A stretch of DNA of 64,000 nucleotides from Microscilla marina ATCC 23134 (GCF_000169175.1 NZ_AAWS01000014.1:1-64000); one strand, 5' to 3'. Counted from the first letter of the stretch, positions 51,366 to 61,275 are shown. A program made the numbers and translations. Notes: generated from the letters alone by a model not told the origin.

Positions 51366-52325
51366 ATGGGAATATTCGGTATTTTTAATAAGAAAAAAAA
51401 GGAAAAACTCGATCAGGGTTTGGAGAAAACCAAGAAAAATTTCCTTTCAAAACTAGGTAAAAAGCTAGTAGGTAAGTCGAAAGTAGATGATGAAGTGCTA
51501 GACGACTTAGAAGAGGTGTTGATTAGTTCGGATGTGGGAGTAGACACTACAATTAAAATTATTGAGCGGATAGAGGAGAGAGTAAAAAAAGAAAAGTTTT
51601 TTGCCAATGAACTTGACGGTATTCTCAAAGATGAAATAGCTGACCTTTTAGCCGAAAGCAACCAAGATAATGTAGAAGAGTTTGACCTGCCCAAAAACAC
51701 CAAGCCTTATGTAATAATGGTTGTAGGGGTAAATGGAGTAGGAAAAACAACCACCATTGGTAAACTAGCCAATCAGTTTAAACTGGCGGGAAAAGAAGTA
51801 GTGCTGGGGGCTGCCGATACCTTTAGAGCAGCAGCAGTAGACCAGCTCAAGGTGTGGGGCGAGCGAGTAGGGGTGCCTGTGATTGAGCTCGGTATGAACA
51901 AAGACCCAGCATCGGTAGCATTTGATGCAGTAGAGAAAGGAGTAGAGATGAACGCTGATGTGGTGATTGTAGATACAGCCGGACGTTTACAAACCAAAGT
52001 ACCACTGATGAACGAGTTGAGCAAAATCAAGCGGGTAATGAGCAAAGTAATTCCTGAGGCACCACATGAGGTATTGCTGGTACTGGATGGGAGCACAGGA
52101 CAAAATGCCATTTCTCAGGCTAAAGCCTTTACCGAAGCTACAGAAGTAACTGCCCTTGCCATTACCAAGTTAGATGGCACTGCCAAAGGTGGCGTAGTCA
52201 TTGGCATCTCCGATCAGTTCAAAGTACCCGTAAAGTACATAGGAGTAGGCGAAGGTATAGAGGATTTGCAGATTTTTAATAAACACGAGTTTGTAGACTC
52301 ATTGTTTAAGAAAGAAGAAGCGTAG
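51366..52325 (+). CDS. ftsY: Signal recognition particle receptor FtsY
   Basis: A 319-residue SRP receptor GTPase that delivers ribosome-nascent chains to the translocon at the inner membrane. It has a short basic N-terminus (the long acidic A domain is missing, as in other Bacteroidota), an N domain (20-100), and a G domain with GVNGVGKTTTIGKLA (121-), DTFRAAAVDQL, DTAGRLQ and TKLDGTAKGG. The insertion-box sequence DTFRAAAVDQL is intact. It is transcribed on its own after the DUF4295 terminator. Confidence 0.97.
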   Translation: MGIFGIFNKKKKEKLDQGLEKTKKNFLSKLGKKLVGKSKVDDEVLDDLEEVLISSDVGVDTTIKIIERIEERVKKEKFFANELDGILKDEIADLLAESNQDNVEEFDLPKNTKPYVIMVVGVNGVGKTTTIGKLANQFKLAGKEVVLGAADTFRAAAVDQLKVWGERVGVPVIELGMNKDPASVAFDAVEKGVEMNADVVIVDTAGRLQTKVPLMNELSKIKRVMSKVIPEAPHEVLLVLDGSTGQNAISQAKAFTEATEVTALAITKLDGTAKGGVVIGISDQFKVPVKYIGVGEGIEDLQIFNKHEFVDSLFKKEEA

Positions 52326-52362
52326 CAACACCCTTGGAAACGGTGAAAAAATAAACAAAAAC

Positions 52363-52395
52363 ATAGACCTCATTCATTTGAATGGGGTCTATTGG
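52363..52395 (+). terminator. Hairpin after ftsY
   Basis: atagacctcattc / gaatggggtctat (one mismatch) with a 5-nt loop, 38 bases after the ftsY stop. The T tail is weak (tggtttta). Confidence 0.55.
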
Positions 52396-52488
52396 TTTTA
52401 CGGCAAATCATTTGTTTTTCCGCTGTTTTCTAAGCTCAAATTTAGTCGTTTCGAGGATTGAGAACTTACTCCCGACGCAACCAATCCA

Positions 52489-52764
52489 TTATCCATCAGG
52501 TGTATCTCTATTTTTTTTAGGTGTACCAACACAGCTATAGTCTGATGAGCCTTCATATTCTTTGATCTGGTTGATATGAGGGTACTTGGTTATGAGCTAC
52601 CTGAAATTATCAAGTGAATTGCTGTTGATTGATTACTCCGTCCATTTCCAGGTGTTACCTGTCAATACTTTAAAACTGCCACATTTATTTTCGTTAATAT
52701 CCTTATTGGTTTGCAAGATGCCAACAGCACCATTGTAAACATAAGATACACATGAGTTCTTGCA
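52489..52764 (-). pseudogene. Possible remnant of a small secreted-protein gene
   Basis: On the minus strand the stretch 52633-52764 reads protein-like sequence (NSCVSYVYNGAVGILQTNKD, then CGSFKVLTGNTWKWTE and a stop). A different frame at 52489-52596 reads KYPHINQIKEYEGSSDYSCV before a stop. Neither has a start codon or is long enough to stand alone. They look like pieces of a decayed gene, but chance cannot be excluded. Confidence 0.3.
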
Positions 52765-53337
52765 TTAAATTTTAAATATGTCTTGAGATTTACTCCTTCA
52801 TAACCACGCCTGCCAGACACTACAAGCTGTTAGTGTGAAAAAAAAGTATCCAGAAACACCCTAAAGTTTTTGAAGAAAATATTAAAAAGCAAAGAGAATA
52901 AAAAGTAAATCACTGTATTGACCAGCCTAAAAAAATAGTTTCCAAAAGAGTACTCAAAATCTGAAAAACCTGATATGTAGAAACTCTTTACCCTCTTTGG
53001 ACAACTCCAGGGGCTAATCAGATTCTTTTTTGTTTTTTAATTGGCAAAAGCATTCTGTTAACCGAACAATAGTACAAATGTTTCGTTTTAAAGTTATAAC
53101 AAAAAATGTTCGCAACAACAAGTAATAGGTGTTATAGTTAAATGTCTAATTAACAGATTGTTACGATAATAATTCAACAAAATACTCTAACCCGCATGAT
53201 TCGGTAATCTACACCGAAACTTAAACCACAGCTATCACAAAATATCCCTGGCAATATAGCACTTGTTGTATCCGCTTGAGCCTTCACCCATCTCCACTTT
53301 TGTAAATCTATGATGTTCGTCTTAAATGTACTGCTAT

Positions 53338-55443
53338 ATGAAACAAACTTGTTTAATACTATTATGGACATTTTATTGTCTGATACCTGACCAAACCAAT
53401 GCCCAAAGTCGGGAGATTGACAGTCTGATCCAACAACTACAGGTTGTAAAGGCAGATAGTCAGAAAGTAGCATTACTCAACAAGCTCTCTTATGCGTTTT
53501 ATGGAGTCGATGTAAAGCAGGAAAAAGCATATGCAGAACAAGCACTGGAACTTGCCCAAAAAATAGGATACAAAAAAGGAGAGGCCTCTGCTTACAAAAA
53601 TATTGGGGTATCTTATATTAGTCAGGCAAATTATACCAAAGCTCTGGAGTATTACTTCAAAGCTTTGAAAATCGTTGAATATACTCAAGATAAGGCATAT
53701 ATAGCATGGGTGTTTAATGACATTGGCATGGTATATTACGAACAAGCAGAATACTCTCAGGCATTAAAGCATTTTTTCAAAGGGCTTACCCTTGCACGGG
53801 AACTCAACCATTCTCCCAAAATAGCGCTTATATCGGCAAGCATCACAGAAGTTTATTACGCCCAAAAGGACTACGACAATGCATTGATATACAGCCAAAA
53901 GGCGCTGGAAATAAGCAGTAAAAACAACAATCAATTTATCAAATATTTCTCGATGGGCTATGTGGGGCTCATCTATGGTAAAAAGCATGAATACGACAAA
54001 GCTATAGCATTGCTTAAAAAAACCCTTGCCGGATTTGAAATGATCGGCAAGCAGTACTATAAAGCTTATTTCTCAGTACGTTTTGGTAATATATACCTAC
54101 AGCAGGGGAATACCATACTCGCCGAAAAATACCTGAAGCAAGGCGTTGCCACTGCAAAAAAAATAAAATCAGACCGGGATGTGGTGGAAGGCTTACAGGG
54201 ATTGTACCAACTCTACAAAGCTCAGGACAACCCCCGCAAGGCACTTAAGTTTCATGAGCAATTTATACTCTGGAAAGATAGCATTTTTAATCAGCAAAAG
54301 GTAAAGGAAATAGCCAACCTGCAGACTATCTACGAGGTAGAGAAAAAGCAGCAGGAAAACGAATTGCTACTCAAAGACAAAGAAATACAAGATAAAAAAC
54401 TTAAAGCAAGTAAGGCTACCCAAGAAAAACAGTTTTATTTTCTAGTTGCCGTGAGCGGGGCTTCCGTCTTTACTCTGGTATTTGCTGTTATCTTGTTTGG
54501 GTATTACCGCTCAAAAAAGAAAGCCAATGCTCTACTCACAAGTCTTAATAGTGAGTTGCATTTGCAAAAAGATGAAATATCAGTTCAAAATGAAGAATTG
54601 TACCAACAGCAAGAAGAAATTTTAGCTCAACAAGAGGCTATAGAAGTTAAAAATAAAGAACTGGGCAAAAAAAATGAGTTAATTTTTCAAAGCCTCAAAG
54701 TGGCAAAAAACATTCAAGCAGCTACGTTTCCCTCCCAAGCGAGAGTATCCAGATTTTTGCCTGACTATTTTGTTATTTATCGCCCCAAAGATATTGTATC
54801 GGGTGATTTTTACTGGATAGAGCAGGTAGAAGGCAAAAGGTTTGTGGTGGCAGTGGACTGTACCGGACATGGTGTTCCGGGGGCATTTATGAGCATGGTA
54901 GCCAATACCCTGCTTGATAACATTATCAAAGTAAATAAAGTTTTTAACCCTTCAGAAATTCTTGACTACCTGCATGTCAATATTACAAATGGTCTTAAGC
55001 AGGAACAAACGGGTAATAACAGTGGCATGGACGTTGCCATCTGTGTTATGGAAGAGGCCTCATCGAACCACGATATTTGTCTTAGCTTTGCCGGTGCCAA
55101 AAGGCCTTTATTTTATGTATCGGTTAACAAAAAACACACACTAAACACGCTGGAAGGTACCCGACGCTCTATTGGCGGATACCAAAACGAAAATATTGTC
55201 TTTGAAACACAGCAGCTGACCCTACCTTCAGGAAGCATGTTTTATATTGGTTCTGATGGTTTGGCTGACCAAAACAATAAAGCCCGCAAGAAGTTTGGAA
55301 ACCGCTACCTGAAACAAATACTTGCAGAGGTGGCTTTTCTGGAATTGCCCCAACAAAAATCGCACATAGAACAAATGCTGGATAACCACATGGAAGACTG
55401 TGAACAACGGGATGATATTTTACTGGTAGGGGTACAAGTTTGA
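53338..55443 (+). CDS. TPR-containing SpoIIE-type protein phosphatase
   Basis: A 701-residue membrane protein. A signal peptide or first helix (CLILLWTFYCLIPDQTNAQ) precedes about six TPR units (residues 30-330: SAYKNIGVSYISQANYTKAL, AWVFNDIGMVYYEQAEYSQA), one transmembrane helix (about 370-390, LVAVSGASVFTLVFAVILFGYY), a coiled coil rich in QQEEIL (400-455), and a C-terminal PP2C/SpoIIE phosphatase domain (about 470-700) with GDFYWIEQ, VVAVDCTGHGVPGAFMS, GMDVAICV and YIGSDGLADQ. The sensor-like TPR part lies outside and the phosphatase inside. It could act in a partner-switching system; no anti-sigma or STAS gene is nearby. The ATG at 53338 is favoured over 53326 by the signal sequence. Confidence 0.9.
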   Translation: MKQTCLILLWTFYCLIPDQTNAQSREIDSLIQQLQVVKADSQKVALLNKLSYAFYGVDVKQEKAYAEQALELAQKIGYKKGEASAYKNIGVSYISQANYTKALEYYFKALKIVEYTQDKAYIAWVFNDIGMVYYEQAEYSQALKHFFKGLTLARELNHSPKIALISASITEVYYAQKDYDNALIYSQKALEISSKNNNQFIKYFSMGYVGLIYGKKHEYDKAIALLKKTLAGFEMIGKQYYKAYFSVRFGNIYLQQGNTILAEKYLKQGVATAKKIKSDRDVVEGLQGLYQLYKAQDNPRKALKFHEQFILWKDSIFNQQKVKEIANLQTIYEVEKKQQENELLLKDKEIQDKKLKASKATQEKQFYFLVAVSGASVFTLVFAVILFGYYRSKKKANALLTSLNSELHLQKDEISVQNEELYQQQEEILAQQEAIEVKNKELGKKNELIFQSLKVAKNIQAATFPSQARVSRFLPDYFVIYRPKDIVSGDFYWIEQVEGKRFVVAVDCTGHGVPGAFMSMVANTLLDNIIKVNKVFNPSEILDYLHVNITNGLKQEQTGNNSGMDVAICVMEEASSNHDICLSFAGAKRPLFYVSVNKKHTLNTLEGTRRSIGGYQNENIVFETQQLTLPSGSMFYIGSDGLADQNNKARKKFGNRYLKQILAEVAFLELPQQKSHIEQMLDNHMEDCEQRDDILLVGVQV

Positions 55444-55449
55444 AAAAAA

Positions 55450-56253
55450 TCAGAACTCCACGTTCAACACTCGATACTTACTCACAAAACCTGCTTTGTA
55501 AATAGACTGACGAGAGCCTATATTCTCTTTTTCGCAAGAGCATATCGGGGTAAGCCCCTGCTGATAACATTTCTTTTTTGCTTCATTCAGTAGGTAAGCC
55601 CCTACACCTTGGCGGCGATAAGGAATACCCACTACCATACCCACGTCGCCTATTCCTGGTTGTGAATCACTTTTGCGGGCTTCACAAGCACCTATAATCT
55701 CCTCTCCAGCTTGCCACAAAAACAACTCTTGTTTTTGTATTCTAAGGGCATAGTAGCCTTCTAGCCATGTTTTGTCTGCTCCTATAGCCACTACTCCAAA
55801 GTTTACTGCAGCTTGATGGTCGCTTGTTTGAGCAACTTTCAACACAGGCTTGGTTCCATTGGCTAAAGCAGGAGCCACCAAATCACGCTTTTTATGATCT
55901 TGAAACAAATATGAGTGTGGAGTAATAGTATGGGCAAAATCTGCGCAAGCACTTACAAATACAGGGGCGTTGGTGCTCACTATGCCAGACTTAACCTTAT
56001 GTTGGGCCAATAGTTGTGCAAAAACCTCTTCTAATAAAGGGAGAGCAGTTTCTATCAGAAAAAAGTTGATCAAGATGTTGGCATCATCAATTACATAAAA
56101 TCCAATGTTCTTGTGTTGATGGCTAATACTCCAGTGGGTGGCATTGCCAGTAATTTGGTCCCACATGCCATCAAAAGAGGCATGTAATGAAGCATAAAAT
56201 GCTGGATAAATTGTGGAAAGATTGTTTTTTGATTTTACTTTGATGAACTCCAT
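55450..56253 (-). CDS. GNAT-family acetyltransferase, two-domain
   Basis: A 267-residue protein. The C-terminal GNAT domain carries VGMVVGIPYRRQGVGAYLL (acetyl-CoA binding motif A) and SRQSIYKAGFVSKYRVLNVE (motif B). The N-terminal half resembles a degenerate second GNAT fold (FYVIDDANILINFFLIE). The substrate is unknown. It is convergent with the phosphatase gene with only 6 bases between, so the two stop codons nearly touch and no terminator lies between. Confidence 0.85.
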   Translation of the reverse strand: MEFIKVKSKNNLSTIYPAFYASLHASFDGMWDQITGNATHWSISHQHKNIGFYVIDDANILINFFLIETALPLLEEVFAQLLAQHKVKSGIVSTNAPVFVSACADFAHTITPHSYLFQDHKKRDLVAPALANGTKPVLKVAQTSDHQAAVNFGVVAIGADKTWLEGYYALRIQKQELFLWQAGEEIIGACEARKSDSQPGIGDVGMVVGIPYRRQGVGAYLLNEAKKKCYQQGLTPICSCEKENIGSRQSIYKAGFVSKYRVLNVEF

Positions 56254-56277
56254 GTTGATATTGTATTTGATTCAAAT

Positions 56278-56309
56278 AAAAAACCTAAATGTATAAAATT
56301 TAGGTTTTA
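56278..56309 (-). terminator. Terminator of the 129-residue gene
   Basis: aaacctaaa / tttaggttt with a 9-nt loop and flanking A and T runs, just upstream of the GNAT gene start; on the minus strand it follows the 129-residue gene. Confidence 0.7.
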
Positions 56310-56548
56310 GCACTCTGCGGTTCTTAACTTCGTTTAGCTCAGCACAACGGAGTGGGATACATTTTTTGCCAAAAAAAAACAATGTTTAGGTATTTTGACA
56401 AAGAATGTAAAAATAAAAACGCTTAAAAAATATGGAAACCCATTGAAAATAAGTATACTATGAATTTGTTAGTTACCTATGGAATAGGGCGCAACTTGAA
56501 GCTTGTCGCTTAAATCTTGCCCCCTATCAGAGCTTCTAACCAACAAAA

Positions 56549-56938
56549 TTACTCATAGGGTTTCCCCCGATCTTTGAGCAATAATTTGGCAAAGTGAACA
56601 TCTTGAGGGTTCCATTCCTGAGGCGATTTAATAATATCGCGTAGCTCTGGATTGGTAAATTTATGTAAATAATGGGTTTTAGGTACATCGTTTATTTGTT
56701 CGGCAGCCTTGCTCAACAATTCATTGACATTATCTATATCACTGCGAGCAATGCGCAACAACCATTTAGCCCTTAAGTGATCTCCAATGAGGGGTTGCCC
56801 CAATAACTCAGGAATTTCTTCGAGCTGATATTGTACCTCAAATTCAGCTAAAAAATCTAACAAAGGTTGAGCATCCTGAGGGCTAAAAAAAGATTGATAG
56901 TTAATAAAGTCGTCAGTATTTGGTGATGTATTACTCAT
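56549..56938 (-). CDS. DUF2007-like small protein
   Basis: A 129-residue cytoplasmic protein. The segment FFSPQDAQPLLDFLAEFEVQYQLEE, followed by LRAKWLLRIARSDIDNVNELL, has the beta-alpha-beta pattern of the DUF2007 signal-transducing-like fold, which I infer and cannot prove. The C-terminus closes with LRDIIKSPQEWNPQDVHFAK. The ATG at 56938 is preferred over 56992 since the added residues look like a chance hydrophobic extension. A single gene with its own terminator. Confidence 0.65.
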   Translation of the reverse strand: MSNTSPNTDDFINYQSFFSPQDAQPLLDFLAEFEVQYQLEEIPELLGQPLIGDHLRAKWLLRIARSDIDNVNELLSKAAEQINDVPKTHYLHKFTNPELRDIIKSPQEWNPQDVHFAKLLLKDRGKPYE

Positions 56939-57077
56939 AATATGTATGTAAATAGTGTTTAGTACTATAGCAACAACAGAAAGGGAGTACATTCTGTTGG
57001 TTTTCGTGAAAAATCACCAGCTCATTTACCCTGCAACTATTGGCAGGTAAATAACACTTAGAATTCGTCTCTCGAAA

Positions 57078-57107
57078 AAACAAAAACCCGGGATGGGTTC
57101 TTGTTCT
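57078..57107 (-). terminator. Terminator of the 99-residue membrane protein gene
   Basis: On the minus strand aacaagaaccc / gggtttttgtt with a 5-nt loop followed by TTTTC, 45 bases past the stop codon. Confidence 0.8.
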
Positions 57108-57150
57108 AATATACTAAAATTTAGGCAAGCCTGTATGCACGACAAAGATG

Positions 57151-57450
57151 TTATTTATCCACGCCTTTATTTATTCCTCTTTTGTAAATCGCCCACAAAA
57201 GATAACGCATCATCAAAAATCCATAAATCAAACCCGCTAAAAAACCCTCAAACATACGCCAACGCAAATGAGGGAGTATATCTTTATTCACATGAAATAG
57301 TTTGTAGTTTTTGGGTAACTTGCTGGTATCAGTATAAGTACCAAATACCTCAGTAACATGTTGAATAGGTGGTTGTTTTGATAATTCAAAAAAAGACAAT
57401 GCCCCAGCAATACCAAATGCAATAATAAATAGAATGTGTATAGGTTTCAT
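57151..57450 (-). CDS. Small membrane protein, two helices
   Basis: A 99-residue protein with two probable transmembrane helices (IHILFIIAFGIAGALSFFEL at 4-22 and MFEGFLAGLIYGFLMMRYLL at about 66-86) joined by a periplasmic loop rich in Lys and Tyr. I do not recognise the family. It is a single gene with a terminator, divergent from the LRR-TPR gene. Confidence 0.65.
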   Translation of the reverse strand: MKPIHILFIIAFGIAGALSFFELSKQPPIQHVTEVFGTYTDTSKLPKNYKLFHVNKDILPHLRWRMFEGFLAGLIYGFLMMRYLLWAIYKRGINKGVDK

Positions 57451-57589
57451 TGATTATAATTCGTGTTTGACTACAAATATACTGGTGCTGCGGTTTTTAT
57501 CTTGATCTTACCGTTTTTTTTCTGCCTTAAGGCGGTGTTTGTACCCCATTAAGTAGCCTTAAAAACACCCATCAGTCCTGTATTTTTCT

Positions 57590-57597
57590 TATATTTA
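57590..57597 (+). promoter_or_regulatory. -7-like element of the LRR-TPR gene
   Basis: TATATTTA resembles TAnnTTTG and would set transcription to begin near 57604. That places the in-frame TTG at 57601 before the transcript and supports the ATG at 57625. Confidence 0.45.
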
Positions 57598-57624
57598 TCA
57601 TTGAACCCAATCTCTTACCAAGTG

Positions 57625-58926
57625 ATGGAAAATGAGCAATACCTGAAACATAAAAACGAAGAAACCAGCCAATACATTGAAAAGATAAAAAGACTGCTTG
57701 ATAGTAAGTTGTACGAAAACCTACGCCTTGCGCTGCAGCTCATCACTAGTGGTGGGGTACCTTCCGAATTGCTTACTTACTTGTATGTCATTAGTCTTTG
57801 TTGTGATGATTTGGACATTGCTAAACAGGCACATGAGTTATTTAGAGCCAATGCACCCCAGGTATTGCTTGATTATACCCAAAATTTGTGGGACTATGAT
57901 GATCCACTGAGCCTCAGTGAACATGAAGTTTCGGAGTTTTTGGAGGAGACCAAAGAGATTGAAGACTTAGACACTGCGTTGTTGGCAAACCTAATGCTGA
58001 AATATGGTAACATAGGAGGAGCCTATTGTCTCAAAAATAACACTGCTTCACCTCAGCACATTTTACAAGAAGTTTACAACACCGAATGGCTTTCATTGTC
58101 TGCTTTTGAACTAGATAAATTGCCCCCCGAAGTGGGCTTATTTACTGAAACGAAACACTTGGTACTAAGTAACAATAATTTTACTGACATACCCGACGAG
58201 CTCCAAAAACTGGTAAATCTGGAAAGAGTTTATTTTAACGACACGCCTTTGAGTAATGAGGCAATACTGAAAATGGAGTGTTTTTTCCCAAAAGCTATGG
58301 CCTATCATTACTCGGTAATGGGACGTAGTGCTTTTCAGGAAGAAAACTACGATAGTGCGTCTCATTATATGAAAAAAGCGTTGGCACTGGATACCAGCAA
58401 ACCCGATTATTGGAATGTGCAGGGGGTAACCCTGGGGCGACTCCAAAACCGTGAAGAGGCAATTCGTTGTTTTGATAAAGCCATTGCTTTGAACCCTCAG
58501 GATACTTTAGCTTTTTCGAACAAGGCACATGTTTTCCATTTGATGGGTAAAGAAACCGAATCGCTTGCTGCTGCCAATGCTGGATTGGTGATATATAAGC
58601 AAAACCCACAAGTAGCACGAAACTGGGAAGGTTCTCTGTACTTTCGCAAAGGGCAAGCTTTGTTTTACCTCAAACGGTATGAAGAGTCACACCAGGCATA
58701 CGACCAAGCCTTAAGTATAGAGCCTTCGATGGGAGGTGCGTGGTTTAACAAGGCTTGTACCTATGCTCAACAGCAAAACAAAACTGAGATGCTCAAGCAC
58801 TTAGGCCAAGCCATTCGTTGTGATACCAAATTTAAGTGGGATGCTCCCGAAGACACTGATTTTAAAGTGTATTGGCAAGATCCAGATTTCAGGGCGTTGG
58901 TAGGTCATAACTCAGAGAAGATATAA
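57625..58926 (+). CDS. LRR-TPR fusion protein
   Basis: A 433-residue cytoplasmic protein. A helical N-terminal part (1-140) is followed by two or three leucine-rich repeats (LSAFELDKLPPEVGLFTETK, HLVLSNNNFTDIPDELQKL, NLERVYFND), a cap (AILKMECFFPKAMAYHY) that resembles the end of the secreted LRR protein at 13274-14665, and four to five TPR units (SASHYMKKALALDTSKPDYW, EEAIRCFDKAIALNPQD, ESHQAYDQALSIEPSMGGAW) to about 410. The C-terminus matches the tail found after many bacterial TPR arrays (FKVYWQDPDFRALVG). It is likely a protein-interaction scaffold. No enzymatic domain is seen. Confidence 0.85.
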   Translation: MENEQYLKHKNEETSQYIEKIKRLLDSKLYENLRLALQLITSGGVPSELLTYLYVISLCCDDLDIAKQAHELFRANAPQVLLDYTQNLWDYDDPLSLSEHEVSEFLEETKEIEDLDTALLANLMLKYGNIGGAYCLKNNTASPQHILQEVYNTEWLSLSAFELDKLPPEVGLFTETKHLVLSNNNFTDIPDELQKLVNLERVYFNDTPLSNEAILKMECFFPKAMAYHYSVMGRSAFQEENYDSASHYMKKALALDTSKPDYWNVQGVTLGRLQNREEAIRCFDKAIALNPQDTLAFSNKAHVFHLMGKETESLAAANAGLVIYKQNPQVARNWEGSLYFRKGQALFYLKRYEESHQAYDQALSIEPSMGGAWFNKACTYAQQQNKTEMLKHLGQAIRCDTKFKWDAPEDTDFKVYWQDPDFRALVGHNSEKI

Positions 58927-59070
58927 TGGTAGAAGGTGGAGGATAATGATTTAGATAGGTAAGGAGGTGAACAAAATAAAATGATTGTTTTTATAATGAA
59001 TTTACACAAAAATTAGACTTATCTTTAAAGCGTTAAAATAATATCTTTAAAAAACGAAAAATTAGACTCG

Positions 59071-60741
59071 ATGGCGGATTTTCCTTGGCATCAAAAGTAC
59101 CCAAAGGGTATTGTAACAGAAATAGACCCAGATAAATATAGTTCAGTAGTGGCAATCATTGAAGAGAGTTTTCAAAAGTTTGCCAACAAGCCAGCTTACT
59201 CCAATATGGGAGTAGACCTTTCTTATGCACAAATAGACCAAGCTTCTCGTAACTTTGCTGCTTACTTGCAAAGTCTGGGGCTAAAAAAAGGTGATAGAAT
59301 AGGTTTACAAATGCCCAACTTGCTTCAGTATCCTGTGGCATTATTTGGAGCTTTGCGTGCGGGGCTGGTTGTTGTCAATGTAAACCCTTTGTATACTGTG
59401 CGCGAAATGGTGCACCAATACAATGATGCTGGAGTGGAAACGGTCGTTATTTTGGCAAACTTTGCCGATAAACTGCAAACAGCTTTATCCGAAACTAAAA
59501 TCAAAAATGTGATTGTTACCGAGGTAGGCGACATGCTAGGCACTTTTAAAGGTTTGATTACTAACTTTGTAGTGAAACATTTCAAAAAAATGGTGCCTGC
59601 GTTTCGTATTCCTGGCATGATCCGCTTTAAAGATACTTTACGAAAGGGGCAGAGTATGAGTTTTGCTAAACCTGAACTGGTAAATACTGATACTGCTTTT
59701 TTACAATATACCGGAGGTACTACCGGAGTTTCTAAAGGAGCTACCCTTAGTCATCGAAACATAGTGGCAAATCTTACCCAAAACAAGGCTTGGTTTATAG
59801 GACTCGAAGAAGGCAAAGAAGTAATGATTACTGCCTTGCCTTTATACCACGTGTTTGCTTTGACAGTAAACTGTTTGCTGATGGCACACGTAGGCGCCAA
59901 AAGTGTGCTGATTACCAACCCCCGCGATATGCCTGGTTTTGTCAAAACCTTGATTCAAAACCCACCCACTTTATTTACCGGTTTAAATACCCTCTTCAAT
60001 GGCTTATTAAATACTGATGGTTTTACCCAGGTAGACTGGTCTCATACCAAGTTTGTAGTAGCCGGTGGTATGGCAGTACAAAAACCTGTAGCTGAACGCT
60101 GGGAAAAAGCAACAGGTGTACAAGTAGCCGAGGGATATGGCTTAAGCGAAACCTCGCCAGTGCTGAGCTGTAATCCATTGGACGGCAACGCCCGCATTGG
60201 TTGCATAGGACTACCTTTGCCAAGCACTGAACTGAAGATTTTAGACGATGATGGTCACGAAGTAGCTCAAGGCGAACCAGGCGAAATATGTGCACGTGGT
60301 CCTCAGATAATGAGTGGATACCACGGTAGACCCGACGAGACCGCCAAAACTTTTTTTCCTGATAACTGGTTCCGTACTGGAGACATTGGTTTGATGGAAC
60401 CTGATGGTTTTTTCAGAATTGTAGACCGTAAGAAAGATATGATTTTGGTGTCAGGGTTCAACGTGTATCCTAATGAGGTAGAAGATGTAGTGGCAGGGCA
60501 CGATGGTGTGTTAGAGGTAGCTGCTATAGGCATACCCGATGCCAAGGCTACTGAACGGGTAAAGGTATATATAGTAAAAAAAGATGCTAACCTTACCCAA
60601 GCCGATGTGATAGGTTACTGTAAAAATAATCTGGCAGGGTATAAAGTGCCCAAAGAAGTAGAGTTTCGAGAGGATTTACCTAAGTCGAATGTGGGTAAAA
60701 TTTTGCGTAAGAAACTCAAAGATGAGCTAAAACAGGTTTAG
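59071..60741 (+). CDS. Long-chain acyl-CoA ligase
   Basis: A 556-residue AMP-forming ligase of the FadD type, which activates fatty acids to acyl-CoA through an acyl-adenylate. The AMP-binding motif is LQYTGGTTGVSKGATLSH, followed by GYGLSETSPVLSCNP, the hinge GWFRTGD-like NWFRTGDIGLM, RKKDMILVSGFNVYPNEVED and the C-terminal catalytic Lys in KSNVGKILRKKL. It is a peripheral cytoplasmic protein. It stands alone, 144 bases after the LRR-TPR gene and before a strong terminator. Confidence 0.93.
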   Translation: MADFPWHQKYPKGIVTEIDPDKYSSVVAIIEESFQKFANKPAYSNMGVDLSYAQIDQASRNFAAYLQSLGLKKGDRIGLQMPNLLQYPVALFGALRAGLVVVNVNPLYTVREMVHQYNDAGVETVVILANFADKLQTALSETKIKNVIVTEVGDMLGTFKGLITNFVVKHFKKMVPAFRIPGMIRFKDTLRKGQSMSFAKPELVNTDTAFLQYTGGTTGVSKGATLSHRNIVANLTQNKAWFIGLEEGKEVMITALPLYHVFALTVNCLLMAHVGAKSVLITNPRDMPGFVKTLIQNPPTLFTGLNTLFNGLLNTDGFTQVDWSHTKFVVAGGMAVQKPVAERWEKATGVQVAEGYGLSETSPVLSCNPLDGNARIGCIGLPLPSTELKILDDDGHEVAQGEPGEICARGPQIMSGYHGRPDETAKTFFPDNWFRTGDIGLMEPDGFFRIVDRKKDMILVSGFNVYPNEVEDVVAGHDGVLEVAAIGIPDAKATERVKVYIVKKDANLTQADVIGYCKNNLAGYKVPKEVEFREDLPKSNVGKILRKKLKDELKQV

Positions 60742-61051
60742 CTTTATAAAATAAAACCCCTCGTTGATAATGCCAATTTTATCAGTGAGGGGTTTTTATA
60801 TCAATGCCTTTATTTCAATACTCCGCAGTGATTTTAGTCAAAGTTGTTTGCTGATTAACTTTGTTGAGCTCGCCAGAGGCTCGGTTATCAGTCATTGATG
60901 AATTTAAAAACTATTTAATTGGGTGTTTAGGCGTAAAACCGAAACACTTTTAAAAATAAAGTGAGTATACAATCTTAATATAAAATACTGGTTTACAGCA
61001 TTTAACAAGGTGAACATTTACTCGAATCAGCTATGGACTATCGACTAAATA
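60742..61051. other. Intergenic region, mostly a dispersed repeat
   Basis: Contains the ligase terminator and copy 2 of the 200-bp repeat; no gene. Confidence 0.6.
60752..60798 (+). terminator. Terminator of the acyl-CoA ligase gene
   Basis: aaacccctc / gaggggttt with an extended inner pairing gataa / ttatc and a T run, 11 bases past the stop codon. Confidence 0.85.
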
Positions 61052-61063
61052 CTATGGACTATT
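60816..61063 (-). repeat. Approx. 200-bp dispersed repeat, copy 2
   Basis: The reverse complement of 14776-14979 with roughly nine in ten bases the same, plus an insertion of about 30 bases around 60858-60887 (gagctcgccagaggctcgg). It runs into the last codons of the coiled-coil gene disrupted by the IS1634-type element. Confidence 0.8.
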
Positions 61064-61275
61064 GTATTTTTTACCAGTATACTTCTCCAGTTCATCCACT
61101 CGCTTTTCTAGTTCGGCAATGCTCACATTCGTGTTTTTAAGCTCATGAATGTCAATAGCCATTCCACGCATAATGTCGGTTTGAGTGACTTGTACATCCA
61201 CCAGTCTTTGTATTTGCGTGCTGTGTTTGTTAAGTATTGTGCTGTGTTTGTCAAGTGTTTTACCGTGTTTATCAA

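Larger units (their letters stand above)
52326..53337. other. Long intergenic region with a possible gene relic
   Basis: About 1,000 bases. Apart from the ftsY hairpin it contains two short protein-like minus-strand stretches at 52489-52596 and 52633-52764. The right-hand 550 bases are AT-rich and show nothing. Confidence 0.45.
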
